Shown: positions 1-6,836, counted from the first letter of the stretch. The stretch: 10,667 nt of DNA from an uncultured Oscillibacter sp. (GCA_910585165.1 CAJUBX010000078.1:1-10667); one strand, 5' to 3'. Numbers and translations are program-made. The notes: generated by a model from the letters alone, not told the origin.

Positions 1-1
1 G

Positions 2-289
2 GAGAACTGGCTGATGAACGTTTTTCTGGACGGGCGGCTGGAGTTATCCAATAATTGCGCGGAACGCGCGGTACGGCCCTTTGCCGTTGGGCGCAAAAAC
101 TGGCTGTTCTGCAACACGCCCGCCGGGGCCGACGCCAGCGCCGCTGTTTATTCCATTGTAGAGACTGCAAAGGCAAATGGCCTGCGCCCATTCCGATACC
201 TCCAGTTCTTGTTGGAGCGTCTGCCCGCTGGATGCAGATTGCAGGACTGTCTGCCCTGGAGCAATTCTGCTCAAGCTCTCTGCAAATGA
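2..289 (+). CDS. tnpC: IS66-family transposase (TnpC), C-terminal fragment
   Basis: The reading frame is open from the first complete codon at base 2 to a TGA at 287-289. The gene therefore starts outside the window and only about 95 C-terminal residues are seen. The motif LELSNNCAERAVRPFAVGRK followed by NWLF is the hallmark of the IS66 transposase C-terminus. It contains the last acidic residue of the DDE catalytic triad (E of NNCAER). The following YSIVETAKANGL and YLQFLLERLP segments are also typical. The ATG at 14 is internal and is not the real start. Nothing visible suggests the end is broken, so the element may be intact to the left. The product would catalyse movement of the element. 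Confidence 0.93.
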   Translation, partial: ENWLMNVFLDGRLELSNNCAERAVRPFAVGRKNWLFCNTPAGADASAAVYSIVETAKANGLRPFRYLQFLLERLPAGCRLQDCLPWSNSAQALCK

Positions 290-295
290 GTTTTG

Positions 296-320
296 CCGCC
301 ACTCCCCTGTGGCGGTTTTT
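296..320 (+). terminator. Intrinsic terminator of the IS66 transposase gene
   Basis: A perfect 7-bp stem (CCGCCAC at 296-302, GTGGCGG at 309-315) with a 6-base loop is followed by five T residues. It lies 6 bases after the transposase stop codon and inside the element, so transposase transcripts should stop before reaching the chromosome. Confidence 0.85.
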
Positions 321-375
321 CTTTCCGCCCCGCTCGTCCCTTGCTATTTGACGCTTACTTGAGAATTTTGAAATC

Positions 376-447
376 CAGAAAAGCAAAAAGACGAAACAAT
401 TGGGACTCTAGGCGTTCAGGCCCAGATATCCAGATTGTTTCGTCTTT
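376..447 (-). terminator. Long-stem terminator after tRNA-Gly
   Basis: A perfect 14-bp inverted repeat (AAAGACGAAACAAT at 387-400 and its complement at 434-447) begins two bases after the tRNA 3' end. On the minus strand the second arm runs into TTTTTGCTTTT. Inside the 33-base loop, TGGG (421-424 on the plus strand reads CCCA) can pair with CCCA next to the stem, which extends the hairpin across a 9-base bulge. The AT-rich stem and wide loop are unlike the compact GC-rich terminators elsewhere in the window. Function as a terminator is inferred. Confidence 0.6.
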
Positions 448-448
448 A

Positions 449-522
449 TGGAGCAGGGTACGGGAATCGAACCCGCCTCCACGGCTTGGGAAGCCGTTGT
501 ACTACCGATGTACTAACCCTGC
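449..522 (-). tRNA. tRNA-Gly(CCC)
   Basis: The minus strand folds into a 74-base cloverleaf. The acceptor stem is GCAGGGT/ACCCTGC, the D stem GTAC/GTAC, and the anticodon stem ACGGC/GCCGT with loop TTCCCAA. The T arm is GCGGG-TTCGATT-CCCGT type. The anticodon CCC lies at 488-490 and reads glycine GGG codons. The discriminator base is U, as expected for bacterial tRNA-Gly, and the CCA end is encoded. It has its own promoter at 547-575 and a hairpin terminator directly downstream. Confidence 0.97.
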
Positions 523-546
523 CTATTTCTTCTTCACAACGGTATT

Positions 547-575
547 ATTATAAACGAAAGCGGTGGAAAAATCAA
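547..575 (-). promoter_or_regulatory. Promoter of tRNA-Gly
   Basis: On the minus strand, TTGATT (570-575) and a perfect TATAAT (547-552) are separated by 17 bases. This is an excellent sigma-A promoter, about 25 bases upstream of the tRNA 5' end. Confidence 0.88.
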
Positions 576-687
576 GCCTTTTTTGCCGGGAATTCCAACA
601 GAACGCAAAAAAGTTTCCCGCCGGAAGAAACGGACCCCGGCAGGCCGGAAGGTCCCCCCTGCTCCGGCGCAAAGGCCAATGACTTCT

Positions 688-721
688 AAAAAACGAAAAC
701 CCCCGGAAAACCGGAGGTTTT
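688..721 (-). terminator. Intrinsic terminator of tRNA-Arg
   Basis: On the minus strand an 11-bp stem (AAAACCTCCGG at 721-711 pairing with CCGGGGGTTTT at 706-696, one T-G pair) has a TTTT loop and is followed by CGTTTTTT. It lies ten bases past the tRNA-Arg CCA end. Confidence 0.88.
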
Positions 722-731
722 GCGCCGGAAG

Positions 732-808
732 TGGCACCCGCGGGAGGACTTGAACCTCTGGCCTACCGCTTAGGAGGCGGTCGCTCTATCCAACTGAGCT
801 ACGCGGGC
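732..808 (-). tRNA. tRNA-Arg(CCT)
   Basis: The minus strand gives a 77-base cloverleaf. The acceptor stem is GCCCGCG/CGCGGGT with a G-U first pair. The D arm is GCTCAGTTGGATAGAGC and the anticodon stem ACCGC/GCGGT with loop CTCCTAA. The T arm is built around GTTCAAGTC, and the CCA end is encoded. The anticodon CCT lies at 772-774 and reads the AGG codon. It is transcribed alone from the promoter at 887-915 through an approximately 70-base leader. Confidence 0.97.
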
Positions 809-886
809 ATAGAAACAGGACAGCCTGGCGGAGCCGCCCTCCTGGGTCCGGCCGGTCTGCCGGGGCGCAGGGGAAACAGCGTTTTT

Positions 887-915
887 ATTTTACCTGTTTT
901 CACACGGGCTGTCAA
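887..915 (-). promoter_or_regulatory. Promoter of tRNA-Arg
   Basis: On the minus strand a perfect TTGACA (910-915) and TAAAAT (887-892) are separated by 17 bases. It sits just beyond the terminator of the uptake operon, so the tRNA is insulated from that operon. Confidence 0.88.
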
Positions 916-938
916 TCCCAAATCCGAAGCCGGGCGCC

Positions 939-972
939 AAAAACCGGCGGGTGGCTTCACCCGCCGGTTTTT
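939..972 (-). terminator. Terminator of the sugar/cyclitol uptake operon
   Basis: A perfect 15-bp stem (939-953 with 958-972, arms AAAAACCGGCGGGTG and its complement) closes a 4-base loop and ends in a five-T run on either strand. It starts six bases after the stop of the dehydrogenase gene and ends the four-gene operon. Its symmetry means it would also work on plus-strand transcripts. Confidence 0.93.
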
Positions 973-978
973 CCTGCC

Positions 979-1995
979 TTACCCGATGCTCACGGCCTTG
1001 CCCGTTTTCCACGCCTCGGTGGTGGCGTAGCCGATGGCGGTGGACTTGGTTCCGTCGTAGACGCTGACGCCGGGGGTCCGGCCCTTCAGCACGCAGTCCA
1101 CAAATTCCTGCACCTCCGTGAGGTACGCCTCCTCGAACCGCTCCGGGAAGGAGCCCACGCACTCGGCGCACACGCCGTTTTGATTGTACAGCCGGGCCTG
1201 GTTCTTCTCCGGGACGGCGGAGATGCGGATGGTGCCCTCCGTGCCCACAATCTCCGTCTCCACGTGGTAGCCGTAGGGGGCCGTCCGGCCCACATGGATC
1301 ATGCCCATGGCGCCGTTCTCGAATTTGTAGACGGCCACGCCGGTTTCGTCGTCCCCGGCTTCCTTGAACTCGGGGTGCTTGAAGGTGGAGCCCATGGCGT
1401 AGACCTCCGTGGCCTCGCAGCCCAGGAACCAACGGCACAAATCGATATCGTGGATGGCCATGTCCAGGAAGATGCCGCCGGAGTTCTTGGCGAAGCGGAT
1501 GGCCCCGTCCACAAACGCCTCCGGGTCGATGCCGGTGGCCTTTACCAGATAGGGGGTGCCGATGGCTCCCTCCTCGATTTTCTGCTTGGCATAGGCATAG
1601 GATTTGTCGTAGCGCCGCATGAAGCCCAGCATGAAGGTCAGCTCCGGGTGGCGCTCCACGGCGGCCTCCGCCTGTTTGCATTGGGCCACGTCCACGCCCA
1701 GGGGCTTCTCGGAGAAGACGTGCTTCCCTGCGTCCAGGGCGGCCTCGATCTGCCAGCAATGCTCGGAAGAAGTGGTGACGATGACAACCGCGTCAATGTC
1801 CGCCTTGGCCAGCATTTCCTTATAGTCGGTGTAAACGTCGGTAACGCCCAGCTCGTTTTTGGCGTACTCCAGCTCGGCGGGGACGATGGAGCAGGCCGCC
1901 GTCAGCTCCGCGCCGGGAATTTTATAGCGGATATTCTGGGCGTGGACCTTCCCCAGGCGGCCCAGGCCCACCACGCCGATTTTCAGCTTTTCCAT
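979..1995 (-). CDS. iolG: Gfo/Idh/MocA oxidoreductase, inositol 2-dehydrogenase-like
   Basis: The 338-residue product matches the usual length of the family. Inositol 2-dehydrogenase oxidises myo-inositol to scyllo-inosose with NAD in the cytoplasm, the first step of inositol breakdown. The N-terminal Rossmann fold shows GLGRLG (residues 10-15). The conserved EKPLG follows at 96-100 with catalytic-type Lys97, then GGIFLDMAIHDIDLCRW with Asp178 and His182 in the DxxxH arrangement of this family. The start ATG overlaps the permease stop by one base (TAATG), so translation is coupled to the transporter. Residues 35-36 after the second beta strand are Cys-Ser rather than an acidic residue, which leaves cofactor preference open. 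Substrate is inferred from the family and from the transporter next to it; scyllo-inositol or another sugar is possible. Confidence 0.8.
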   Translation of the reverse strand: MEKLKIGVVGLGRLGKVHAQNIRYKIPGAELTAACSIVPAELEYAKNELGVTDVYTDYKEMLAKADIDAVVIVTTSSEHCWQIEAALDAGKHVFSEKPLGVDVAQCKQAEAAVERHPELTFMLGFMRRYDKSYAYAKQKIEEGAIGTPYLVKATGIDPEAFVDGAIRFAKNSGGIFLDMAIHDIDLCRWFLGCEATEVYAMGSTFKHPEFKEAGDDETGVAVYKFENGAMGMIHVGRTAPYGYHVETEIVGTEGTIRISAVPEKNQARLYNQNGVCAECVGSFPERFEEAYLTEVQEFVDCVLKGRTPGVSVYDGTKSTAIGYATTEAWKTGKAVSIG

Positions 1996-3008
1996 TACTT
2001 CGCGACCTTCTCTTTCTCCTCGGCCTCCTGCTTGGCGGCGGCAGCCATGCGGCGGTTCTTGGCCTCCACGCCGGCCCGGACCACGTCCATAAAGACCGCC
2101 AGAATGATGACCAGGCCCAAAACGATGTTCTGGCCCGCAGAGTCGATGGACAGCAGCGTGAAGCCGTTGCGGAGGACCGCGATGATGAGGCAGCCCAGCA
2201 TGGTGCCGATCATGGTGCCCTTGCCGCCGGTGAAGGAGGCTCCGCCGATGATGCAGGCGGCGATGGCGTCGGTATCATAGGGCTGGTTGGCGTTGGCGCC
2301 GTTGCAGATGCCGGAGCGGCCGATGGAGACGATGCCGCCCAGGGCCGCCATGATGCCGCTCATGGTGTAGCAGAAGGTCAGGACGTTGGCGGTGTTGATG
2401 CCGGAGAGGCGGGTGGCCTCCATATTGCCGCCGGCGCAGTAGATGGACCGGCCCAGAGCCGTGCGGCTGAGGAACAGGTGCATGATGACATACAAAACGA
2501 TGACCACAATGAAGCTCACGGGGAAGCCGCCGATGGTGGCCTTGCCCAGGAACTGGGCGGACTCGGGGAAGTTGTTGACCATCTGGCTCCCCGTGACCAG
2601 CAGGGCAAGACCCCAGAGGACGTTCTTCATGCCCAGGGTGGACACGAAGGGATGGGGCAGGTGCAGCCGGGTCAGCAGGGTTCCGTTGATGAAGCCCACC
2701 ACGCCGCCGGCCACAATGGCCACCACCATCATCAAAACGCCGCTGGTGACGCCCGCCTTGTTCATGCAGCCCATGACGCAGGCGCAGAACACGGCGTTGG
2801 CGCCCACGGACAGGTCGATGCCCGCGGTGATGAGGCACAGCAGCATGCCCGTCGCCAGGAAGGCGTTGAAGGCTGTCTGCTTCAGGATGCCCATCAGGTT
2901 GCTATAGCTGTAGAACGTGCTTTTGGCAATCGCCAGGACCGCGCACATGACAACCAGGGCAAGCAAGGTGCCCATCTGGAACCCGGCCCCGTTCTTTTTC
3001 TTAGTCAT
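1995..3008 (-). CDS. CUT2-family sugar/cyclitol ABC transporter permease
   Basis: This 337-residue, very hydrophobic protein is the membrane channel of a ribose/inositol-type (RbsC-like) importer. The conserved segment ITAGIDLSVGANA near residues 62-74 is the signature of this permease family. Several predicted membrane spans follow, and a charged, alanine- and glutamate-rich tail ends the chain in the cytoplasm. The ATG at 3008 is preceded by GGGGAGG with eight bases spacing. It overlaps the end of the ATPase gene by eight bases, and its own stop overlaps the next start. It would form a homodimer with the ATPase encoded upstream. The sugar cannot be read from the permease; the dehydrogenase in the operon suggests a cyclitol. 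Confidence 0.92.
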   Translation of the reverse strand: MTKKKNGAGFQMGTLLALVVMCAVLAIAKSTFYSYSNLMGILKQTAFNAFLATGMLLCLITAGIDLSVGANAVFCACVMGCMNKAGVTSGVLMMVVAIVAGGVVGFINGTLLTRLHLPHPFVSTLGMKNVLWGLALLVTGSQMVNNFPESAQFLGKATIGGFPVSFIVVIVLYVIMHLFLSRTALGRSIYCAGGNMEATRLSGINTANVLTFCYTMSGIMAALGGIVSIGRSGICNGANANQPYDTDAIAACIIGGASFTGGKGTMIGTMLGCLIIAVLRNGFTLLSIDSAGQNIVLGLVIILAVFMDVVRAGVEAKNRRMAAAAKQEAEEKEKVAK

Positions 3009-4503
3009 CTAAACTACCTCCCCAAGCCGCTTTCATAATATCCTCCTGGTTGAAATGCTTGCTGCCCCGGTCCACGGTGGCCATGACCCGGCCGCCCCGC
3101 ATGACGACCACCCGGTCGCTCATGCCCAGGATTTCCGGCATTTCGGAGGAGATCATGATGACGCATTTTCCCGCCTTCACCAGGCTGTTCATAACGTTGT
3201 AAACCTCGACCTTCGCGCCCACGTCGATGCCCCGGGTGGGCTCGTCGAAGATGTAGATATCCGCTTCACTGTTGAGCCACTTGCCGATGACCACCTTCTG
3301 CTGGTTGCCGCCGGAGAGCTGGCCCACGATTTCATCAATGGAGGGGGTCTTGATCCGCAGGGTCTGAATGTGTCCCTCTCCGGTTTCCTGAATACGCTTT
3401 TCGTCCAGGAACAGCCCGGCGGTATGCCGCTTCAGGCTGGCCAGCACTAGGTTTGTCCGGATGGACTCCTGCAGCACCAGGCCCTGGCCCTTCCGGTCCT
3501 CGGTCAGCAGGGCGATGCCCGCCGCGATGGCCTGTTTGGGGTTTTTAATGTTGGCCTCTTTGCCCTTGATGTAAATTTTGCCGCCGTCAATGGGGTCCGC
3601 GCCGAAGACGGCCCGGACGGTCTCCGTCCGTCCCGCGCCCACCAGGCCGCTCATGCCCAGGATTTGGCCGCCGTAGGCCTCCAGGCTGACGTTTTTCAGC
3701 ACGCCGCCGATGGTGAGGTTCTCCACCTTCAGCATGCACTCGCCCTTGGTGCCGAACTCCTTGGGGAACTGGTTTTCCAGGGTCCGGCCCACCATGGCGG
3801 TGATGAGGGAGTCGTTGGTCCAGTCCTTGATATCCCGGGTTTCGATGTACTCGCCGTCCCGGATGACCGTCACCCGGTCGCAGAGCTCAAAGAGCTCCTC
3901 CAGCTTGTGGGAGACGAAGAGGATGCCCACGCCCCGGGCCTTCAGCTCCCGGCAGGTCTGCATAAGCTGCTTGACCTCTTTTTCGCCCAGGGAGGAGGTC
4001 GGCTCGTCCATGATGATCATCTTCGCGTCGATCAAGACGGCCTTGGCAATCTCGATCATCTGCTGGACGCCCATGCCGAAGGTGCCGGCGGCCTTCCGGG
4101 GGTCGATGTCCTGCCCCAGGGACCGCATGACCTCCTCGGCCTTTTTGTGCATGCCCTCGTAGTCCAGGAAGAGGCCCTTCTTGGTCCATTTGTTGATAAA
4201 GATGTTGTCCGTGACGCTGAGGAGCTTTTCGATGTTCAGCTCCTGGTACACGCAGGCAATGCCTGCGGCGGCGGACTCGTTGGGGTTTTTGAAGACCTTC
4301 CTCTCTCCGTGGACATAAATCTCGCCTTCGTCCGCCATGTGGACGCCGGTGAGGACCTTGATCAGCGTGGATTTGCCCGCGCCGTTCTCACCGATCAATC
4401 CGTGGATTTCGCCCGGCTTCACGGCCAGCTGCATGTTGCGCAGAGCCACGACGCCGGGGAACCGCTTGGTTACGTTTTTCAGCTCAACTACGTATTCGCC
4501 CAC
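3001..4503 (-). CDS. CUT2-family sugar ABC transporter, duplicated ATP-binding protein
   Basis: The 500-residue product has two fused nucleotide-binding domains, as in RbsA and MglA. The first half has Walker A GENGAGKST (38-46), a degenerate signature TFGMGVQQ (141-148) and Walker B IIMDEP (163-168). The second half has a degenerate Walker A (GLVGAGRTE, no lysine), a clean LSGGNQQ (396-402) and IYIFDEPTRG from 416. This asymmetry is normal for the family. The chosen start is GTG at 4503, preceded by GAGGTGA with seven bases spacing; no better ATG is nearby. The protein powers uptake on the cytoplasmic side of the permease. It is separated from the binding-protein gene by a strong hairpin, which would lower its expression relative to that gene. 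Confidence 0.94.
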   Translation of the reverse strand: MGEYVVELKNVTKRFPGVVALRNMQLAVKPGEIHGLIGENGAGKSTLIKVLTGVHMADEGEIYVHGERKVFKNPNESAAAGIACVYQELNIEKLLSVTDNIFINKWTKKGLFLDYEGMHKKAEEVMRSLGQDIDPRKAAGTFGMGVQQMIEIAKAVLIDAKMIIMDEPTSSLGEKEVKQLMQTCRELKARGVGILFVSHKLEELFELCDRVTVIRDGEYIETRDIKDWTNDSLITAMVGRTLENQFPKEFGTKGECMLKVENLTIGGVLKNVSLEAYGGQILGMSGLVGAGRTETVRAVFGADPIDGGKIYIKGKEANIKNPKQAIAAGIALLTEDRKGQGLVLQESIRTNLVLASLKRHTAGLFLDEKRIQETGEGHIQTLRIKTPSIDEIVGQLSGGNQQKVVIGKWLNSEADIYIFDEPTRGIDVGAKVEVYNVMNSLVKAGKCVIMISSEMPEILGMSDRVVVMRGGRVMATVDRGSKHFNQEDIMKAAWGGSLDD

Positions 4504-4580
4504 CTAATAATCACCTCATTCTCTTGGAAGTCAGGGGTTTTGCAGCGCGCTTGGGGTTGGACGCTTGCGGGGGAAAAGAG

Positions 4581-4621
4581 AAAAGGGGCCCCGCTCCGGC
4601 GGAGCCGGGACGGGGCCCCTT
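4581..4621 (-). terminator. Intercistronic hairpin between binding-protein and ATPase genes
   Basis: A perfect 11-bp stem (AAGGGGCCCCG at 4583-4593 with 4611-4621) encloses a second 5-bp stem (CCGGC 4596-4600, GCCGG 4604-4608). On the minus strand it is followed by TTTTCTCTTTT. It is either a leaky terminator or an mRNA stabiliser. Both would raise the binding protein over the membrane subunits, a common arrangement in such operons. Confidence 0.75.
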
Positions 4622-4653
4622 CCACTCACTTCAAAAGGGATGTACCGATGGTA

Positions 4654-5706
4654 TCAGGCCAGGTAGCCCTGGAGCTGCTCCAGGCGGGCCTGGGCGGTGG
4701 AGGGATCGACGATGCTGGCGCCGGCGTCGATGAACTCGTCCAGCTTCTCGCCCTGGAGGGCGCGGATCACGGCGTCCACGGAGTTATAGCCCATGCTGTA
4801 GCCCTCCTGGCAGACGGACATGGTCTCCTCGCCGGCCAGAATGGAGTTGCAGGCGGACTGGATGCCGTCGAAGCCCAGGAAGACGGTGTTCTTGTAGTTC
4901 TCGTTGCCGGAGGCGGCGGCGGTGCGGGCGGCGGCCATGGCCATGTCGTCGTTGTTGGCGCAGATCACGGCGATGCCCTCGGGGTGGTTCTGGATGATGG
5001 CTTCCATGCAGGCGACGGCCTGGTCGGCCACGGCGTTGGCATACTGGGTTTCTTTCTCCAAGAAGGTGCCGCCGGCGGCCTCGATGCCGGCCTTGTAGCC
5101 CGCCATACGGGCCTCGTTGGTGGAGTCGCCCTGAACGCCGGCGATCTCAATGCACTTGATCTCGGTCCAGCCGCGCTCCTTGGCCAGGTTGGCGGCGGCC
5201 TCGCCGCCCAGCTTGCCGGCGGCCTCGTTGCCGGTGCCGACGAAGGAGAGGACCTCGGGAGCGTCGATGTCGGTGTCCACGGCCACGATGGGCTTGGTCT
5301 GGCCGGCGATCATGTTGGCCACCATGTCGGCCTGGAGGGGGGCGATGACATAGCCGTCGATGTCGCCGTTGCTCATATCGGTTTCGATCATGTTCTGCTG
5401 CTCGTCATAGGCGGTCTCGGAGGAGGGGCCCTTGACGTTGACCGTCACGTTGGGATGGTCCTTGGCATACGCCTCGGCGCCGGCCACCACATAGCCCCAG
5501 TACTCGGAGGCGGTGGTCTTCAGGATGACGGAGATGTTGTAGCTCTCCTCGCCGGAGGGAGCGGCGTCGCCGCTGCCGGAATCGGCGGGCTGGGACTGCT
5601 GCTGGCCGCCGTCCGCGGGGGCGGAGCCGCCGCCCTTGTCGCCGCCGCAGGCGGCCAGGGACAGGGCCATGGCGAGAGAGAGGATCAGCGCGAGAAACTT
5701 CTTCAT
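4654..5706 (-). CDS. Sugar/cyclitol-binding lipoprotein of the ABC transporter
   Basis: The 350-residue product begins with a lipoprotein signal (MKKFLALILS, lipobox LAAC with Cys20) and a Gly/Ser/Gln-rich linker to about residue 52. A periplasmic-binding-protein type I (RbsB-like) domain follows, with segments such as TASEYWGYVVAGAEAYAKD, VDTDIDAP and GFDGIQ. It captures the substrate outside the membrane and delivers it to the permease. The start at 5706 is chosen because it begins the signal peptide and has GGAG about ten bases upstream; an upstream ATG at 5739 would add eleven charged residues before the signal. It is the first gene of the operon, placed behind the promoter at 5861-5890. 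Substrate is inferred, not read from binding residues. Confidence 0.9.
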   Translation of the reverse strand: MKKFLALILSLAMALSLAACGGDKGGGSAPADGGQQQSQPADSGSGDAAPSGEESYNISVILKTTASEYWGYVVAGAEAYAKDHPNVTVNVKGPSSETAYDEQQNMIETDMSNGDIDGYVIAPLQADMVANMIAGQTKPIVAVDTDIDAPEVLSFVGTGNEAAGKLGGEAAANLAKERGWTEIKCIEIAGVQGDSTNEARMAGYKAGIEAAGGTFLEKETQYANAVADQAVACMEAIIQNHPEGIAVICANNDDMAMAAARTAAASGNENYKNTVFLGFDGIQSACNSILAGEETMSVCQEGYSMGYNSVDAVIRALQGEKLDEFIDAGASIVDPSTAQARLEQLQGYLA

Positions 5707-5771
5707 AACTTCTTTTCTCCTTTTCAGATGTTTTCCCAAAAAGCAGGAGGCCCCCTCAAAAAACTCTGGAT

Positions 5772-5813
5772 CCCGCGCTTATAAGCGCGGGAAAAGGGAG
5801 TACTCCCTTTTCC
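5772..5813 (-). repeat. Two abutting perfect palindromes in the operon leader
   Basis: CCCGCGCTTA/TAAGCGCGGG is a perfect 20-base palindrome at 5772-5791. GGAAAAGGGAGT/ACTCCCTTTTCC is a perfect 24-base palindrome at 5790-5813. They share two bases. In the leader RNA of the binding-protein gene they would form two stacked hairpins with UAUA and GUAC loops. A T-run (GTTTTTT on the minus strand) follows the second hairpin after seven bases, so a weak attenuator is possible. Confidence 0.75.
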
Positions 5814-5848
5814 AAAATCCTATGAGGGGAAACGCCGTGCTCTCCGGT

Positions 5849-5864
5849 AAATACGTCCGTATTT
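5849..5864 (-). promoter_or_regulatory. Putative operator over the uptake operon promoter
   Basis: AAATACG-TC-CGTATTT is a perfect 7-bp-arm inverted repeat. One arm overlaps the -10 box and the other covers the likely start of transcription. This is the classic position for a repressor site. The regulator is not encoded in the window, so the identity of the protein is unknown. Confidence 0.5.
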
Positions 5865-5890
5865 TAGCACAAGTGCACTCCGCCAGTCAA
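5861..5890 (-). promoter_or_regulatory. Promoter of the sugar/cyclitol uptake operon
   Basis: On the minus strand TTGACT (5885-5890) and TAAAAT (5861-5866) are separated by 18 bases. Transcription would begin near 5853, giving an approximately 150-base leader to the binding-protein gene that contains the two palindromes. Confidence 0.75.
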
Positions 5891-5951
5891 GGAGAGTATA
5901 CCATTTTTGTACAGTTCCGAAGAAATGAACGGGCATTTTTGTGGATAGTAT

Positions 5952-6836
5952 CTAAGGCAAAAAAATGCTTTTTTCCAAGGATATCCAATTTTTCGACGAG
6001 GCGGTTTCTTCGCAAAAGGGGCTGCCCGCTCCTGCCCCGGCGGGGAACGCCCCTGCCCGCCCGGTATACTCCCGCCACCGCTTCTGCGCGGCAATTAAAT
6101 AGCGGTGGATGGTTCCCCGGATCGCTCCCGCCGCCTCGATCTCCCGCTGCATGGCCAGGAGGCCGCCGAAGCAGCGGTCCACGGAAAAGCCGGGGAACTC
6201 CCATTCTATGACCCGGGCAAACCAGACGAAGGCCCCCACGTCGTAGAACACAATGGGGCGGAACGCCTCCTCCCCCCGGAGCATCCGAAAGCCCGCCGCC
6301 CGGAACGCCGCCTGCTGCTCCCGGAGGTTTTTGCCGGGGAAGGGCTTCGCCGTCCCGGGGAGGACCCGTTCCACCAGGTCCCGGTCGTTGTCCTCCCCCA
6401 CCTGCTCCGTGAGGAACAGGCCGCCGGGCCTCAAAAGCCGGAACAGCTCCCTTGGGTCAAAGGCCCCGTGGCGGTTGAGGACGATATCGAAGCTGCCGTC
6501 CGGGAAGGGGACGGCGGAAGGGTCCGCGCACTCCTTAAAGGTAATCCCCAAAGGCGGAAGGACCTCACGGCAGAGGGCCGCGTTGGGGGGATAGCCCTCC
6601 GTGGCGGCGGTGCGCCCCGGCGGATGGCCCAGGGACAGGAGGAACTCGCCGCCCCCGGTGTCATAGTCCAGGAGGGCCATATCCTCCCGCAGGTACTCCC
6701 GGACCAGGGCCCGGTAGCTCCAGGGAAGGTCCCTCTCCTCCTCAAACCGGCCCCGGATGGGAGAGAAATCCCAGCCGCGGACCCGGGCCCGGGCTTCCTC
6801 CTCCAGCCAGAGGGACTTCCATTCCATAGGGGTCAT
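5952..6836 (-). CDS. Class I SAM-dependent methyltransferase, substrate unknown
   Basis: The 294-residue product shows methyltransferase motif I as LLDYDTGGGEFL (55-66). An acidic residue follows beta strand 2 (ATEGY, about 77-82), then FPDGSFDIVLNRHGAFD (111-127), and RLLRPGGLFLTEQVG (133-147) forms the post-motif loop and strand. These bind S-adenosylmethionine; nothing identifies the methyl acceptor. AAAGGAGG lies eight bases before the ATG. The gene is divergent from znuC-like and lies upstream of the uptake operon promoter without a clear terminator, so read-through into that operon is possible. After the last family-like strand (RYLIAA, 245-250), about 42 residues of Gly/Ala-rich and then polar sequence are added that do not look like the family. 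This suggests a lost stop codon or a late frameshift. Confidence 0.8.
   Translation of the reverse strand: MTPMEWKSLWLEEEARARVRGWDFSPIRGRFEEERDLPWSYRALVREYLREDMALLDYDTGGGEFLLSLGHPPGRTAATEGYPPNAALCREVLPPLGITFKECADPSAVPFPDGSFDIVLNRHGAFDPRELFRLLRPGGLFLTEQVGEDNDRDLVERVLPGTAKPFPGKNLREQQAAFRAAGFRMLRGEEAFRPIVFYDVGAFVWFARVIEWEFPGFSVDRCFGGLLAMQREIEAAGAIRGTIHRYLIAAQKRWREYTGRAGAFPAGAGAGSPFCEETASSKNWISLEKSIFLP

Larger units (their letters stand above)
1..358 (+). mobile_element. Right end of an IS66-family insertion sequence (truncated by window edge)
   Basis: This stretch holds the transposase C-terminus, its terminator and a 3' terminus ending GACGCTTAC at 350-358. The reverse complement begins GTAAGCGTC, which fits the GTAA-type ends known for IS66-family elements. 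IS66 elements make 8-bp target duplications, so the base after 358 should start the duplicated octamer (TTGAGAAT, 359-366). The left end lies outside the window and the duplication cannot be checked here. The exact boundary is inferred from the end motif alone. Confidence 0.75.

Noticed and set aside
1180..2280. Plus-strand open frame of 366 codons
   Set aside because: It is antisense to the dehydrogenase and permease genes, which have clear family motifs. The composition fits a mirror of GC-rich codons.
3664..5784. Very long plus-strand open frame of 706 codons
   Set aside because: It lies antisense to the ATPase and the binding-protein genes, has a His/Val/Gly/Leu/Ala-rich composition typical of the reverse of GC-rich codons, has no ribosome site and crosses the strong hairpin and intergenic region.
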